This document shows positions 46,263-56,484 of a DNA stretch of 64,000 bases, one piece after another; the stretch's first letter is position 1; each line of letters opens with the position of its first letter. Made by a program: the position numbers and the translations under genes. Below the pieces are notes generated by a model. The model did no database searches. It was not told where the DNA came from and worked only from the letters and a program-made list of their open reading frames with translations. The DNA lies in assembly GCF_002575655.3 (NCBI RefSeq), contig NC_053041.3, forward strand, positions 121,110,318 to 121,174,317, given 5' to 3'. The DNA is from Aegilops tauschii subsp. strangulata (lineage: Eukaryota > Streptophyta > Magnoliopsida > Poales > Poaceae).

Positions 46263-46552
46263 CACCTGGCTGGTACGCTGTTGGGTCCTACCATTTGAGA
46301 ATACGAAAGGAACCTCTTAAATTGCCGAACGAATATATGTGTATTACAATGCCCGTATTTTCCTTGCAAATACTAATCTCAACGTGGTAATTGATTTATG
46401 ACGAGTTGTTGAATTAGAGTGAGTTTGTGATATAGTGATCTCAATGTGGCTTTCACATTTCATGGTATCCCTGGTAAGTTTTTCAATGCAAATTCAAATT
46501 TAAAAGATGAACAATATGGAGGTGAGAAAACTTTGTATGTATCAAGCATATG

Positions 46553-46620
46553 ACCACACACACACACACACACAGACACACACACACACACACACAGAGA
46601 CACCCACACACGAACACAAC
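46553..46620. repeat. CA microsatellite
   Basis: (CA)n with a few GACA and GAGACACC interruptions. Confidence 0.9.
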
Positions 46621-46687
46621 AACAATCCAATAAGTATAGTGCATCTATTTTTCCAAACCATGCATGTATGACACGAATTCAAAAATA

Positions 46688-46847
46688 CTCCTTTTGTTCC
46701 TAAATATTAGTCTTTTAGAGATTTCAACAAGCGACTACATACGGAGCAAAATGAGTGAATCTACACTCTAAAATATGTCTATATACATCCGTATGTGCCA
46801 GTCCACTTGAAATCTCTAAAAAGACTAATATTTAGGAACGAATGGAG
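46688..46847. mobile_element. Stowaway MITE, Thalos-like
   Basis: 160 bp between TA at 46686-46687 and 46848-46849. Left CTCCTTTTGTTCCTAAATAT, right the inverse of CTCCATTCGTTCCTAAATAT, with TCTTTTAGAGATTTCA arms. Length and sequence fit the Triticeae Thalos subfamily. Confidence 0.9.
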
Positions 46848-47084
46848 TAAAATGTAAGACATGCATGGTCCTCAATTCAATATTTAAAACGAACAAGAAA
46901 CTGAAACATGAATATTAAGTCTAGTACTACAGTACATGCAAATGTTGTGTTTAATTAGGCAGAGCTATGATTGTCGGGGGTCACCCCCTCGACCTTAGAT
47001 AAAATTGTGAAGCTCTGTTTAGGGTTGTTTAGATTATATTTGTCCCCACCCTCCCAACCACCGATTGGTTGTGCACCCCCACCC

Positions 47085-47790
47085 CTCCTCCCCGGGAGAA
47101 TATCATGTGCCCCCATACCTTAGATGCTATATGCCGATACGAGTTGCTTGGAGCTTGTAGATCTGAGATATAGCAGCTCACATGATGTCTAATATTTTTA
47201 TAGGAAACCTTGATGAGTTTGAGAATTGCACACAATTTGTACAAAAACTACTCAGATGCCCTTGGATCCCATATCCAACGACCTCGAAGCTCGTATCATC
47301 GTAGCATCTAAGATGAAGGAGGACATCATATTCTCCTATATGTAAGAATATCATGTGCTACCACACCTTAGATGCTTTGGTGATACAAGCTCTTTGGAGC
47401 CGTTGGATTTGTGACCCAACACCTCCTCGGTGGTTCGAATGGTTTTTTGCAGAAAAGCCCCCAAAGAGTTCGGCCACTGCTTACAAGCACAAAGACTGCT
47501 CAGATGCCATTGGATCTCAGATCAAACGACCTCGAAGCTCGTATCACCGTAGCATCCAAGCTGCGAGAGCACCTTATGTTTTCTCGCAAGGGAGAATATG
47601 AGGTGCTCCCGCACCGTAGATTCTATGGTGATACGAGTTCATGCAGATCTAACGGCCCACAGTAGGAGGTTTTAATGTTTTTGCAATATACGGCTGAGAG
47701 AGTTTGGGAATTGCGCAGAAAGTACAAGTACTACGCATGTGCCATCTGATCACTGATCATACGACCTAGATGCTCATATCACCGTAGCGG
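47085..47790. repeat. Three degenerate tandem copies of a ~247 bp unit
   Basis: GAATATCATGTGC..CACACCTTAGATGCT recurs at 47098, 47346 and 47593, and CGACCTCGAAGCTCGTATCA at about 47280, 47528 and 47762. The CACTA element at 47798 begins at the end of the third copy. Confidence 0.8.
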
Positions 47791-47817
47791 GTAATTACAC
47801 TAGTAGGAAAAGGGGCT

Positions 47818-48012
47818 TTTACCCCGGTTCATAAGGGCCTTTAGTCCCGGTTCAGGAACCGGGACTAAAGGGTCGTTACTAATGCCCTAGCCCTTTAGTC
47901 CCGGTTCTTACACGAACCGGGACTAAAGGCCGTCCACGTGGCCGGTGCGGGGAGCCCAGGCAGGAGGGCGTTTGGTCCCGGTTGGTGCCACCAACCGGGA
48001 CCAATAGGCATC
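47818..48012. repeat. Subterminal inverted repeats of CACTA 2
   Basis: Four alternating TTTAGTCCCGGTTC / GAACCGGGACTAAAG and GGTCCCGGTTGGTGCCACCA units that can pair as hairpins. Confidence 0.85.
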
Positions 48013-48190
48013 CACGCGTCAGCACCTGGCAGGAGCTGAGGTTTTTGTTTTTTTGAAAGGGGGGGGGTTTGGGGGTTTTGGGGGGTTAATTTAGGTTGTT
48101 ATTAGGTAGCTATTAGAGAGAAGTGTCCTCTCTTATATCTCCGTGCTTGGTTTACCAACGCTACGTACTGCTATGCCTAAACATGGCTTA

Positions 48191-48309
48191 GATTGAAGTG
48201 AAGGCAACATGTGGTGCATGTCGAAAGTAATACTAATCCGGACTTGATCAAGTTTGGATTGTACTACTTTCGACACGCACCACATGCATGTTGCCTTCAC
48301 TTCAATCCA
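48191..48309. other. miRNA-precursor-like hairpin downstream of the B3-like gene
   Basis: Arms of about 50 bp: GATTGAAGTGAAGGCAACAT.. and the inverse ..ATGTTGCCTTCACTTCAATC, extended by TGGTGCATGTCGAAAGTA pairing with TACTTTCGACACGCACCA. The loop is TCCGGACTTGATCAAGTTTGGA, itself part-palindromic. A 4 bp CATG bulge and few mismatches interrupt the stem. Size and shape match plant pre-miRNAs. Confidence 0.6.
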
Positions 48310-48527
48310 ATCCATGTTCTTTTCACCCGCTGATATATAATAACTCTTCATGCACGCATCATGCATCATCATATATAATAACAAGTCCTACTAATCATCA
48401 TCATACAACTTCTACTCGTTATTAATAACAAGTCATACGATCATCATCCTCACAGTCATCGAACCAACCCTACTTAATTGTTCTTAGCACATGATCATCA
48501 GTATTAGGTAGGACCGAAATACCCTCT

Positions 48528-49721
48528 TTAAGGTAAAATAGCATAAAACAATATAGACCCTGACTCTCCATTATGGAGAATGGAGATCATCCTGTCTCCA
48601 ATTCTTGCGCCTCGCTTCCTTTTGCTTCCAAGAAGCTCCTTGCGACTGTCCATACATTTTTTCCATTCTTTGATTTGCATGTCTCCACTTCTTTTAGAAA
48701 TCCGATATGGACAGTTGAGATTCGTAGGATGACCTGGTTGTATATTCAAAACATCAAGCCTACCATTCTGATACATCAAATGAGGCACACAATCCTCTGG
48801 GATTATCTGTTGAAAAACATAGTAATAACTTCATAGTTAGCAATGATAATGCACTAGTTTTAGAACTATGCAAAATATGCACGGATGTCGTAATAGTAAG
48901 AAATCTTACCAGGGTATCTCCATAGTAGTTACCGTAGTTCAACACGTGCACTAGTGGCACGTATGGAGGACCATAATGATGAGGAGTTTGATTGTAGATA
49001 TTGTAATTCTCAATATCAGTACAAAATCCGACCAGATGAGTTTTCTCCTTATAAGTTAACTCAGAGCCATCGGTGTAGTAGGTTCTGTCTACCATGTTCC
49101 GCACATTGTTTGAACAATCAAAGTAAGCTGTCAAAGCTGTCAACTATTTTGAAATGAACAATATAAATTAGATAATAACTATGTTTGAGAAACTCACATA
49201 GCGGTAGAATTGGAGGCGTATCAACAAGGACCCAAATGTCCATATTGTCTTGCTCGATGTCAGGATCACCAAGATCCATGGTGACAAGCATACCCTCATC
49301 AAAACCATACATCTTGCAAAATGCTTCCCAATTTTTGCAACCAAAATGGGTTACGCTCTCAGAATTATACAGCTTTACTTCAAAATCTATATCATGATGG
49401 GTCCTTAGGTGAATTTTCTTTGTTTCCATACTTTCATGGTCTTCAAAACCCATCCTCTCCAAGACGTAGCGTCTTGCATGGCATGGGATAAGCTAGCCGA
49501 ATTGTAAAAGATGAAAAGTACACGTTGAAATAGTTGAAGTCGTGCTTAATTACGAAAAAATAACACTTTTCGTCGTTGCGTACCGTTTCAACATCGAATG
49601 TCTCCTCCAGCTTAATACTGAAGCGCCGATCTTCGTCCAGGTGAGGCCTGTCGCACTGACCTCGGTCGTCTTGGCACCAGTCGCACTCCCCCGGGAGACT
49701 TTCGTCGTCCGAGTACGACAT
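48528..49721 (-). CDS. B3-like DNA-binding protein carried in CACTA 2, 4 exons, intact
   Basis: Exons 49584-49721, 49198-49492, 48910-49127 and 48528-48806, all with GT..AG introns and matching phases; about 309 residues without a stop. Exon 1 is acidic with a Cys-rich segment (ECDWCQDDRGQCD). Exon 2 holds a B3-like fold signature: DFEVKLYNSE, then GCKNWEAFCKMYGFDEGMLV, the W..F.K.YG...G pattern. Exons 3-4 carry a second one: PYRISKRSGDMQIKEWKKC, then RIGDRMISILHNGESGSILF. B3 proteins bind DNA in the nucleus, so this could recognise element or host sites. Exon 4 also has a basic stretch (SKRKRGARIG) suitable for nuclear import. The second-intron acceptor was chosen to keep the phase. Two hairpins lie directly upstream and one downstream. 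B3 is my best reading from motifs; the divergence is large. Confidence 0.62.
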
Positions 49722-49874
49722 TTCCTATGTTCATATATAATTCAAATATTAAACATCTACAATTAAATATATGTACTAAAAAACCTAAGTTAGATCATTA
49801 TTATTCATCACGGGTTGACTATCGGTTTGTCGAGTCTTTTCTTGAAAACTCTCAGCTCACGTGGTGTATACATT

Positions 49875-49981
49875 CGACCGTTGGTGATGGTCGCTCCTCC
49901 CTTTGTCCCCGTGTGCATTACACCAAAATGTCTAGCTAGCACACGGGAACAAAGGAGAAGCGACCCCCACGACAACAGTCG
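49875..49981. other. miRNA-precursor-like hairpin 1 upstream of the B3-like gene
   Basis: A stem of about 43 bp. TCGCTCCTCCCTTTGTCCCC and GTGTGC pair with GCACACGGGAACAAAGGAGA and AGCGA, extended outwards by CGACCGTTGGTGATGG with CCACGACAACAGTCG. The loop is about 20 nt. Confidence 0.6.
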
Positions 49982-50046
49982 GGATTCTTCGTCCTCTCAT
50001 ATATATATGGTGGAACTCTCCCTCACTGATTCCTCTCTGACATTTG

Positions 50047-50149
50047 CGACCGTCGGTGATGGTAGCTCCTCCTTTCGTTCTCGAGTGCATTACACCAAAT
50101 TGTCTAGCACACGGGAACGAAGGAGAAGCTACCCCCACGACAACAGTCG
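50047..50149. other. miRNA-precursor-like hairpin 2 upstream of the B3-like gene
   Basis: A second, diverged copy of hairpin 1: TAGCTCCTCCTTTCGTTCTC pairs with GGGAACGAAGGAGAAGCTA. The base changes between copies occur partly as compensating pairs (TCGCT/AGCGA versus TAGCT/AGCTA), which keeps the stem. Confidence 0.6.
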
Positions 50150-50578
50150 GGATTCTTCGTCCTCTCATATATGGTGGAGACTCGACAGACTTACAGTCAA
50201 CCCGAAATATCGTTTAATTATCTTTCTAAAAGAGGATTTGGCTGGTCTCACCTCGATGTCGGAGGGGGCGGTAACGGGGACGACGGCGGGGATGATGGAG
50301 GGGCCGGGGGGGGCTCCTAGATTTCTGCGAAAACAAAAACCCTATAAGTTATCAACTAATCATAGTGCTCTCCAATTTTAGCATTCAAAGTAGGATCGGA
50401 GTAGTTTTCCACTTTGAGCATTCAATAAGCAAAATCAAATCACAAAATAAAGTAGTATTCAAATTAGGATGCATTCAATTATAAGCAAAACAACATCATC
50501 TCCATGCGTCCGTACATCGCCGAATATTATCACTAATACACCTCGAATACTATCATACATATAGCATCGCTAGTACAG

Positions 50579-50980
50579 CTAGAACAGTAGCGCCCGACGG
50601 GTATCGGCGTGGGCGGTGGACACCCAAAGGGACGGAACCATCACAGGATCATAGCTCCAGTGAGATCCCTGAAGAACCTGTCAGGTATTCTCGAACCTGC
50701 CCTCCAACGCAACCATGTAGCGACGGACGTGCTGGTCCTCCTCGCTGACACGGTGATGTACCACCTCCGCGGTGTCCGGAAGCCTCGGCACCGTCACTGG
50801 CCCATGCGAGCGCCACCAAACAAGGATCGGGTCAACAACGGGCTGGTTCCTCACGAACCTACGCCCACCGGAAGGTAGCACCTCCCAAAACCAGCCCGGC
50901 CGAGCCCAGTCCCGGACATGGCCCCTCTGATCAAGTCGGCCTCCTCCGCCGAGTCGACGACGAGGATGCGGGATAGGCAT
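50579..50980 (-). pseudogene. Small unknown protein with one in-frame stop, CACTA 2
   Basis: The minus-strand frame from Met at 50980 runs WARPGWFWEVLPSGGRRFV, then RRYMVALEGRFENT, meets TGA at 50681-50683, and stays open to a natural stop at 50579 (QVLQGSHWSYDPVMVPSLWV). A Trp codon (TGG) at the stop would fit the Trp-rich context. About 133 codons in all. It reads in the same direction as the B3-like gene downstream. I do not recognise a characterised family. Confidence 0.42.
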
Positions 50981-51204
50981 CGTCGACGTCGATGCGGGAA
51001 TAATTGCTTTAACTAAAAAAACAAACTAGTTCTATTAATTTCCTTACTATAAATAGAATAAAGTAGTACTTACTACAAATAAACTAGCTAGTTTAACTAG
51101 TTCTATTATTTTTCTAACTAATTCTATTAAACACTTTCTAAGTAGTACTTACTAAAAGTTATCGGGGAGGGGGGTACATATATCGACAACGACATACCTG
51201 ATAA

Positions 51205-51520
51205 AAAATAAGAAGAGGAAGAAGACGAAAAAAAAGAGGAGAAGAAGAAAGGAATAGAGGAGGAGATCGAAGAAAAAAAAGAAAAAAAGAGGATAAGAAG
51301 AAGGAATAAAGGAGAAGAAGAAAAAATAGAATAATATATTATTCTATTTCTTCTTCTTCTCCTCTATTTCTTCTTCTTCTACTCTTTTTTTTCTTCTTTT
51401 TCATCTTCTTATTTATTTCTCCTCTACTTACTCTCCTCTTCTTCTTATTCTTCTTCTTCTTCTCCTTCTTCCTCTTCTTATTTTCCTTTTTTCTCTCCTT
51501 CTTTTTCTTCTAAATATGAA
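51205..51520. repeat. Facing polypurine and polypyrimidine tracts
   Basis: GAAGAGGAAGAAG-type DNA (51205-51335) is followed directly by TTCTTCTTCTCC-type DNA (51345-51515); together they can form a long irregular hairpin. Confidence 0.7.
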
Positions 51521-51636
51521 CATACATAAATGACTTCTAAATATGAAAAATCTAAACTACACATCTAAATTAATACATCTAAATTACAACAACTAAATTA
51601 ACTACACATCCAAATTAATACAACTAAATTACAAAT

Positions 51637-51990
51637 CTAAATTAAACTACGTACAGTACTATAGCTAGGGGGCGCGGCGGCAGCGGCGGCGGCCATTACA
51701 GGGAGGAGGAGGAGGGGACCGGGGCGGCGCTCACAGGGTGGCGGAGGGCGACGGCGACCGCGGCGGGCCGGGGGCGGAGGGCGGCGACGGTGACGTATAC
51801 GGGGCGATGGCTCGGGGGCGCGCGGCGGAGGCCGACGGCGACCGCGGCGGGGGGGGGGGGGGGGGGAGGAGGACGACGACGGGCGATGGCGTGGGCTCGG
51901 GGGCACGGGCGACGGCGACGACGACGGGGCAGCCTGGCGGCGTAGATCGAGCTCGCGGCGTCGTCGGGCGGGGGGACACTGGCGATGGAA
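51637..51990. other. GC-rich stretch with a long G run
   Basis: CGGCGGCGG-type DNA with a run of about 20 Gs near 51850. Pro/Arg-rich ORFs on the minus strand and Gly/Asp-rich ones on the plus strand are compositional. Possibly the leader of the minus-strand CACTA 2 genes. Confidence 0.4.
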
Positions 51991-52020
51991 ATCAGAAAAT
52001 TTCCAAAGTGCTACTTATAT

Positions 52021-52180
52021 AGCAAAGGCTTTGGTCCCGGTTGGTGGCTCCAACCGGGACTAAAGGCCTCTTTTCACCAGCGCAAAGGGCGGGAAGCAGA
52101 GGGCTTTGGTCCCGGTTGGTGGCACCAACCAGGACCAAAGGGGAGCATTGGTTCCGGTTGGAGCCACCAACCGGGACTAA
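52021..52180. repeat. Internal set of CACTA 2 subterminal-type repeats
   Basis: Three to four units of TTTGGTCCCGGTTGGTGGCW..CCAACCGGGACTAAAG. Normally such units mark the end of the element, so an original right terminus may have lain nearby before the region to the right was added or rearranged. Confidence 0.7.
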
Positions 52181-52563
52181 TGTGCTGGCGCGGTGCGGTG
52201 GGAAGTTTAGTCCCACCTCGCTAGCTGAGAGAGCTCAACACCTGTTTATAAGCTGCGCTGCAGCTCAGGTGCTGAGCTCCTCTCTAATATGCAGGCATTA
52301 TACATGCCTACCTTTGTCATTGCCATGTTGGGCCTATTGGGCCTGCGGGCCTGCATCCTGGCCCATGTGCAGATGGGTTTCTAGTCGTATGCAGGCTGTG
52401 TGGCCCATTAGGCGGCATTTTTTTATTTTTTCCAATATTTTTTTTTTGAATTATTTATTTTCTTTTGATTTTTGCTTTATTTTTTTATTCTTTTTGCTTT
52501 TAGCTCAGAATAATTATAAACTTTCTGTTAATCCATTAGTTTCCAAATTTGAATAGTTTAAAT

Positions 52564-55500
52564 TTCATCCGGAAACTCGTGTGTTACAAAGGGATTTCAT
52601 TTTTTAAACCTAATTTGAACTCCTGACTTTTTGTGTGTTCAAAATGCACCATTCAAAGCCACATCATCATTTTTCAATCCTTTCTGACTTCATTTGTTAT
52701 TTCTCATGCATTTACTAATTATTTTGAGCTATAAGACCCTAAAATTGAAAAGCATTTCAAATGAACTCTGAAAAGGTTGAAAGTTGGCATGATATCATCA
52801 TTTCATCCACATACCATGTGCAAGAAAGTTGAGAGGGTTACGGCAAAAACTGGATGCACTTCGTGTACAAAACGGACAATCTCTTTCAAAGTATCAGGAT
52901 TTCATCCGGAAACTCGTCTGTTACAAAGGGATTTCATTTTTTAAACCTTATTTGAACTCCTGACTTTTTGTGTGTTCAAAATGCACCATTCAAAGCCACA
53001 TCATCATTTTTCAATCCTTTCTGACTTCATTTGTTATTTTTCATGCATTTACTAATTATTTTGAGCTATAAGACCCTAAAATTGAAAAGCATTTCAAATG
53101 AACTCTGAAAAGGTTGAAAGTTGGCATGATATCATCATTTCATCCACATAGCATGTGCAAGAAAGTTGAGAGGGTTACGGCAAAAACTGGATGCACTTCG
53201 CGTACAAAACGGACAATCTCTTTGAAACTATCAGGATTTCATCCGGAAACTCGTGTGTTACAAAGGGATTTCATTTTTTAAACCTAATTTGAACTCCTGA
53301 CTTTTTGTGTGTTCAAAATGCACCATTCAAAGCCACATCATCATTTTTCAATCCTTTCTGACCTCATTTGTTATTTTTCATGCATTTACTAATTATTTTG
53401 AGCTATAAGACCCTAAAATTGAAAAGCATTTCAAATGAACTCTGAAAAGGTTGAAAGTTGGCATGATATCATCATTTCATCCACATACCATGTGCAAGAA
53501 AGTTGAGAGGGTTACGGCAAAAACTGGATGCACTTCGTGTACAAAACGGACAATCTCTTTCAAAGTATCAGGATTTCATCCGGAAACTCGTCTGTTACAA
53601 GGGGATTACATTTTTTAAACCTTATTTGAACTCCTGACTTTTTGTATGTTCAAAATGCACCATTCAAAGCCACATCATCATTTTTCAATCCTTTCTGACT
53701 TCCTTTGTTATTTTTCATGCATTTACTAATTATTTTGAGCTATAAGACCCTAAAATTGAAAAGCATTTCAAATGAACTCTGAAAAGGTTGAAAGTTGGCA
53801 TGATATCATCATTTCATCCACATAGCATGTGCAAGAAAGTTGAGAGGGTTACGGCAAAAACTGGATGCACTTCGTGTACAAAATGGACAATCTCTTTCAA
53901 AGTATCAGGATTTCATCCGGAAACTCGTGTGTTACAAAGGGATTTCATTTTTTAAACCTTATTTGAACTCCTGACTTTTTGTGTGTTCCAAGTGCACCAT
54001 TCAAAGACACATCATCATTTTTCAATCCTTTCTGACTTCATTTGTTATTTTTCATGCATTTACTAATTATTTTGAGCTATAAGACCCTAAAATTGAAAAG
54101 CATTTCAAATGAACTCTGAAAAGGTTGAAAGTTGGCATGACATCATCATTTCATCCACATAGCATGTGCAAGAAAGTTGAGAGGGTTACAGCAAAAACTG
54201 GATGCACTTCGTGTACAAAACGGACAATCTCTTTCAAAGTATCAGGATTTCATCCGGAAACTCGTGTGTTACAAAGGGATTTCATTTTTTAAACCTAATT
54301 TGAACTCCTGACTTTTTGTGTGTTCAAAATGCACCATTCAAAGCCACATCATCATTTTTCAATCCTTACTGACTTCATTTGTTATTTTTCATGCATTTAA
54401 TAATTATTTTTAGCTATAAGACCCTAAAATTGAAAAGCATTTCAAATGAACTCTGAAAAGGTTGAAAGTTGGCATGATATCATCATTTCATCCACATACC
54501 ATGTGCAAGAAAGTTGAGAGGGTTACGGCAAAAACTGGATGCACTTCGTGTACAAAACGGACAATCTCTTTCAAAGTATCAGGATTTCATCCGGAAACTC
54601 GTGTGTTACAAAGGGATTTCATTTTTTAAACCTTATTTGAACTCCTGACTTTTTGTGTGTTCCAAATGCACCATTCAAAGCCACATCATCATTTTTCAAT
54701 CCTTTCTGACTTCATTTGTTATTTTTCATGCATTTACTAATTATTTTGAGCTATAAGACCCTAAAATTGAAAAGCATTTCAAATGAACTCTGAAAAGGTT
54801 GAAAGTTGGCATGATATCATCATTTCATCCACATAGCATGTGCAAGAAAGTTGAGAGGGTTACGGCAAAAACTGGATGCACTTCGTGTACAAAACGGACA
54901 ATCTCTTTCAAAGTATCAGGATTTCATCCGGAAACTCGTCTGTTACAAAGGGATTTCATTTTTAAAACCTTATTTGAACTCCTGACTTTTTGTGTGTTCA
55001 AAATGCACCATTCAAAGCCACATCATCATTTTTCAATCCTTTCTGACTTCATTTGTTATTTGTCATGCATTTACTAATTATTTTGAGCTATAAGACCCTA
55101 AAATTGAAAAGCATTTCAAATGAACTCTGAAAAGGTTGAAAGTTGGCATGATATCATCATTTCATCCACATAGCATGTGCAAGAAAGTTGAGAGGGTTAC
55201 GGCAAAAACTGGATGCACTTCGTGTACAAAACGGACAATCTCTTTCAAAGTATCAGGATTTCATCCGGAAACTCGTGTGTTACAAAGGGATTTCATTTTT
55301 TAAACCTTATTTGAACTCCTGAATTTTTGTGTGTTCAAAATGCACCATTCAAAGCCACATCATCATTTTTCAATCCTTTCTGACTTCATTTGTTATTTTT
55401 CATGTATTTACTAATTATTTTGAGCTATAAGACCCTAAAATTGAAAAGCATTTCAAATGAACTCTGAAAAGGTTGAAAGTTGGCATGATATCATCATTTC

Positions 55501-56484
55501 ATCCACATAGCATGTGCAAGAAAGTTGAGAGGGTTACGGCAAAAACTGGATGCACTTCGTGTACAAAACGGACAATCTCTTTCAAAGTATCAGGATTTCA
55601 TCCGGAAACTCGTCTGTTACAAAGGGATTTCATTTTTAAAACCTTATTTGAACTCCTGACTTTTTGTGTGTTCAAAATGCACCATTCAAAGCCACATCAT
55701 CATTTTTCAATCCTTTCTGACTTCATTTGTTATTTGTCATGCATTTACTAATTATTTTGAGCTATAAGACCCTAAAATTGAAAAGCATTTCAAATGAACT
55801 CTGAAAAGGTTGAAAGTTGGCATGATATCATCATTTCATCTACATAGCATGTGCAAGAAAAGTTGAGAGGGTTACGGCAAAAACTGGATGCACTTCGTGT
55901 ACAAAACGGACAATCTCTTTCAAAGTATCAGGATTTCATCCGGAAACTCGTCGGTTACAAAGGGATTTCATTTTTTAAAACTTATTTGAACTCCTGACTT
56001 TTTGTGTGTTCAAAATGCACCATTCAAAGCCACATCATCATTTTTCAATCCTTTCTGACTTCATTTGTTATTTCTCATGCATTTACTAATTATTTTGAGC
56101 TATAAGACCCTAAAATTGAAAAGCATTTCAAATGAACTCTGAAAAGGTTGAAAGTTGGCATGATATCATCATTTCATCCACATACCATGTGCAAGAAAGT
56201 TGAGAGGGTTACGGCAAAAACTGGATGCACTTCGTGTACAAAACGGACAATCTCTTTCAAAGTATCAGGATTTCATCCGGAAACTCGTCTGTTACAAAGG
56301 GATTTCATTTTTTAAACTTATTTGAACTCGTGACTTTTTGTGTGTTCAAAATGCACCATTCAAAGCCACATCATCATTTGTCAATCCTTTCTGACTTCAT
56401 TTGTTATTTTTCATGCATTTACTAATTATTTTGAACTATAAGACCCTAAAATTGAAAAGCATTTCAAATGAACTCTGAAAAGGT
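52564..56484 (+). repeat. 337 bp satellite array, about 11.6 copies
   Basis: Units start (TTCATCCGGAAACTCGT) at 52564, 52901, 53238, 53575, 53912, 54249, 54586, 54923, 55260, 55597, 55935 and 56272; every spacing is 337 bp except one of 338 bp caused by an extra A. The last unit is cut after about 213 bp. Variants alternate in places (CTCGTGTG/CTCGTCTG, CCTAATT/CCTTATT, CATACC/CATAGC), showing dimeric order. The short ORFs inside, including two identical 92-codon ones 674 bp apart, are by-products. Confidence 0.95.

Larger units (their letters stand above)
49808..50202. repeat. Large inverted repeat enclosing two tandem hairpins
   Basis: The outer arms GGGTTGACTATCGGTTTGTC (49811) and, inverted, GGGTTGACTGTAAGTCTGTC (about 50200) both continue into GAGTC. 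Between them a 172 bp unit is present twice. The block lies 90-480 bp upstream of the B3-like start codon. Confidence 0.7.

Noticed and set aside
54799..55751. Two identical 92-codon ORFs 674 bp apart
   Set aside because: Part of the 337 bp satellite; other units have the frame broken by single changes, so there is no coding constraint.
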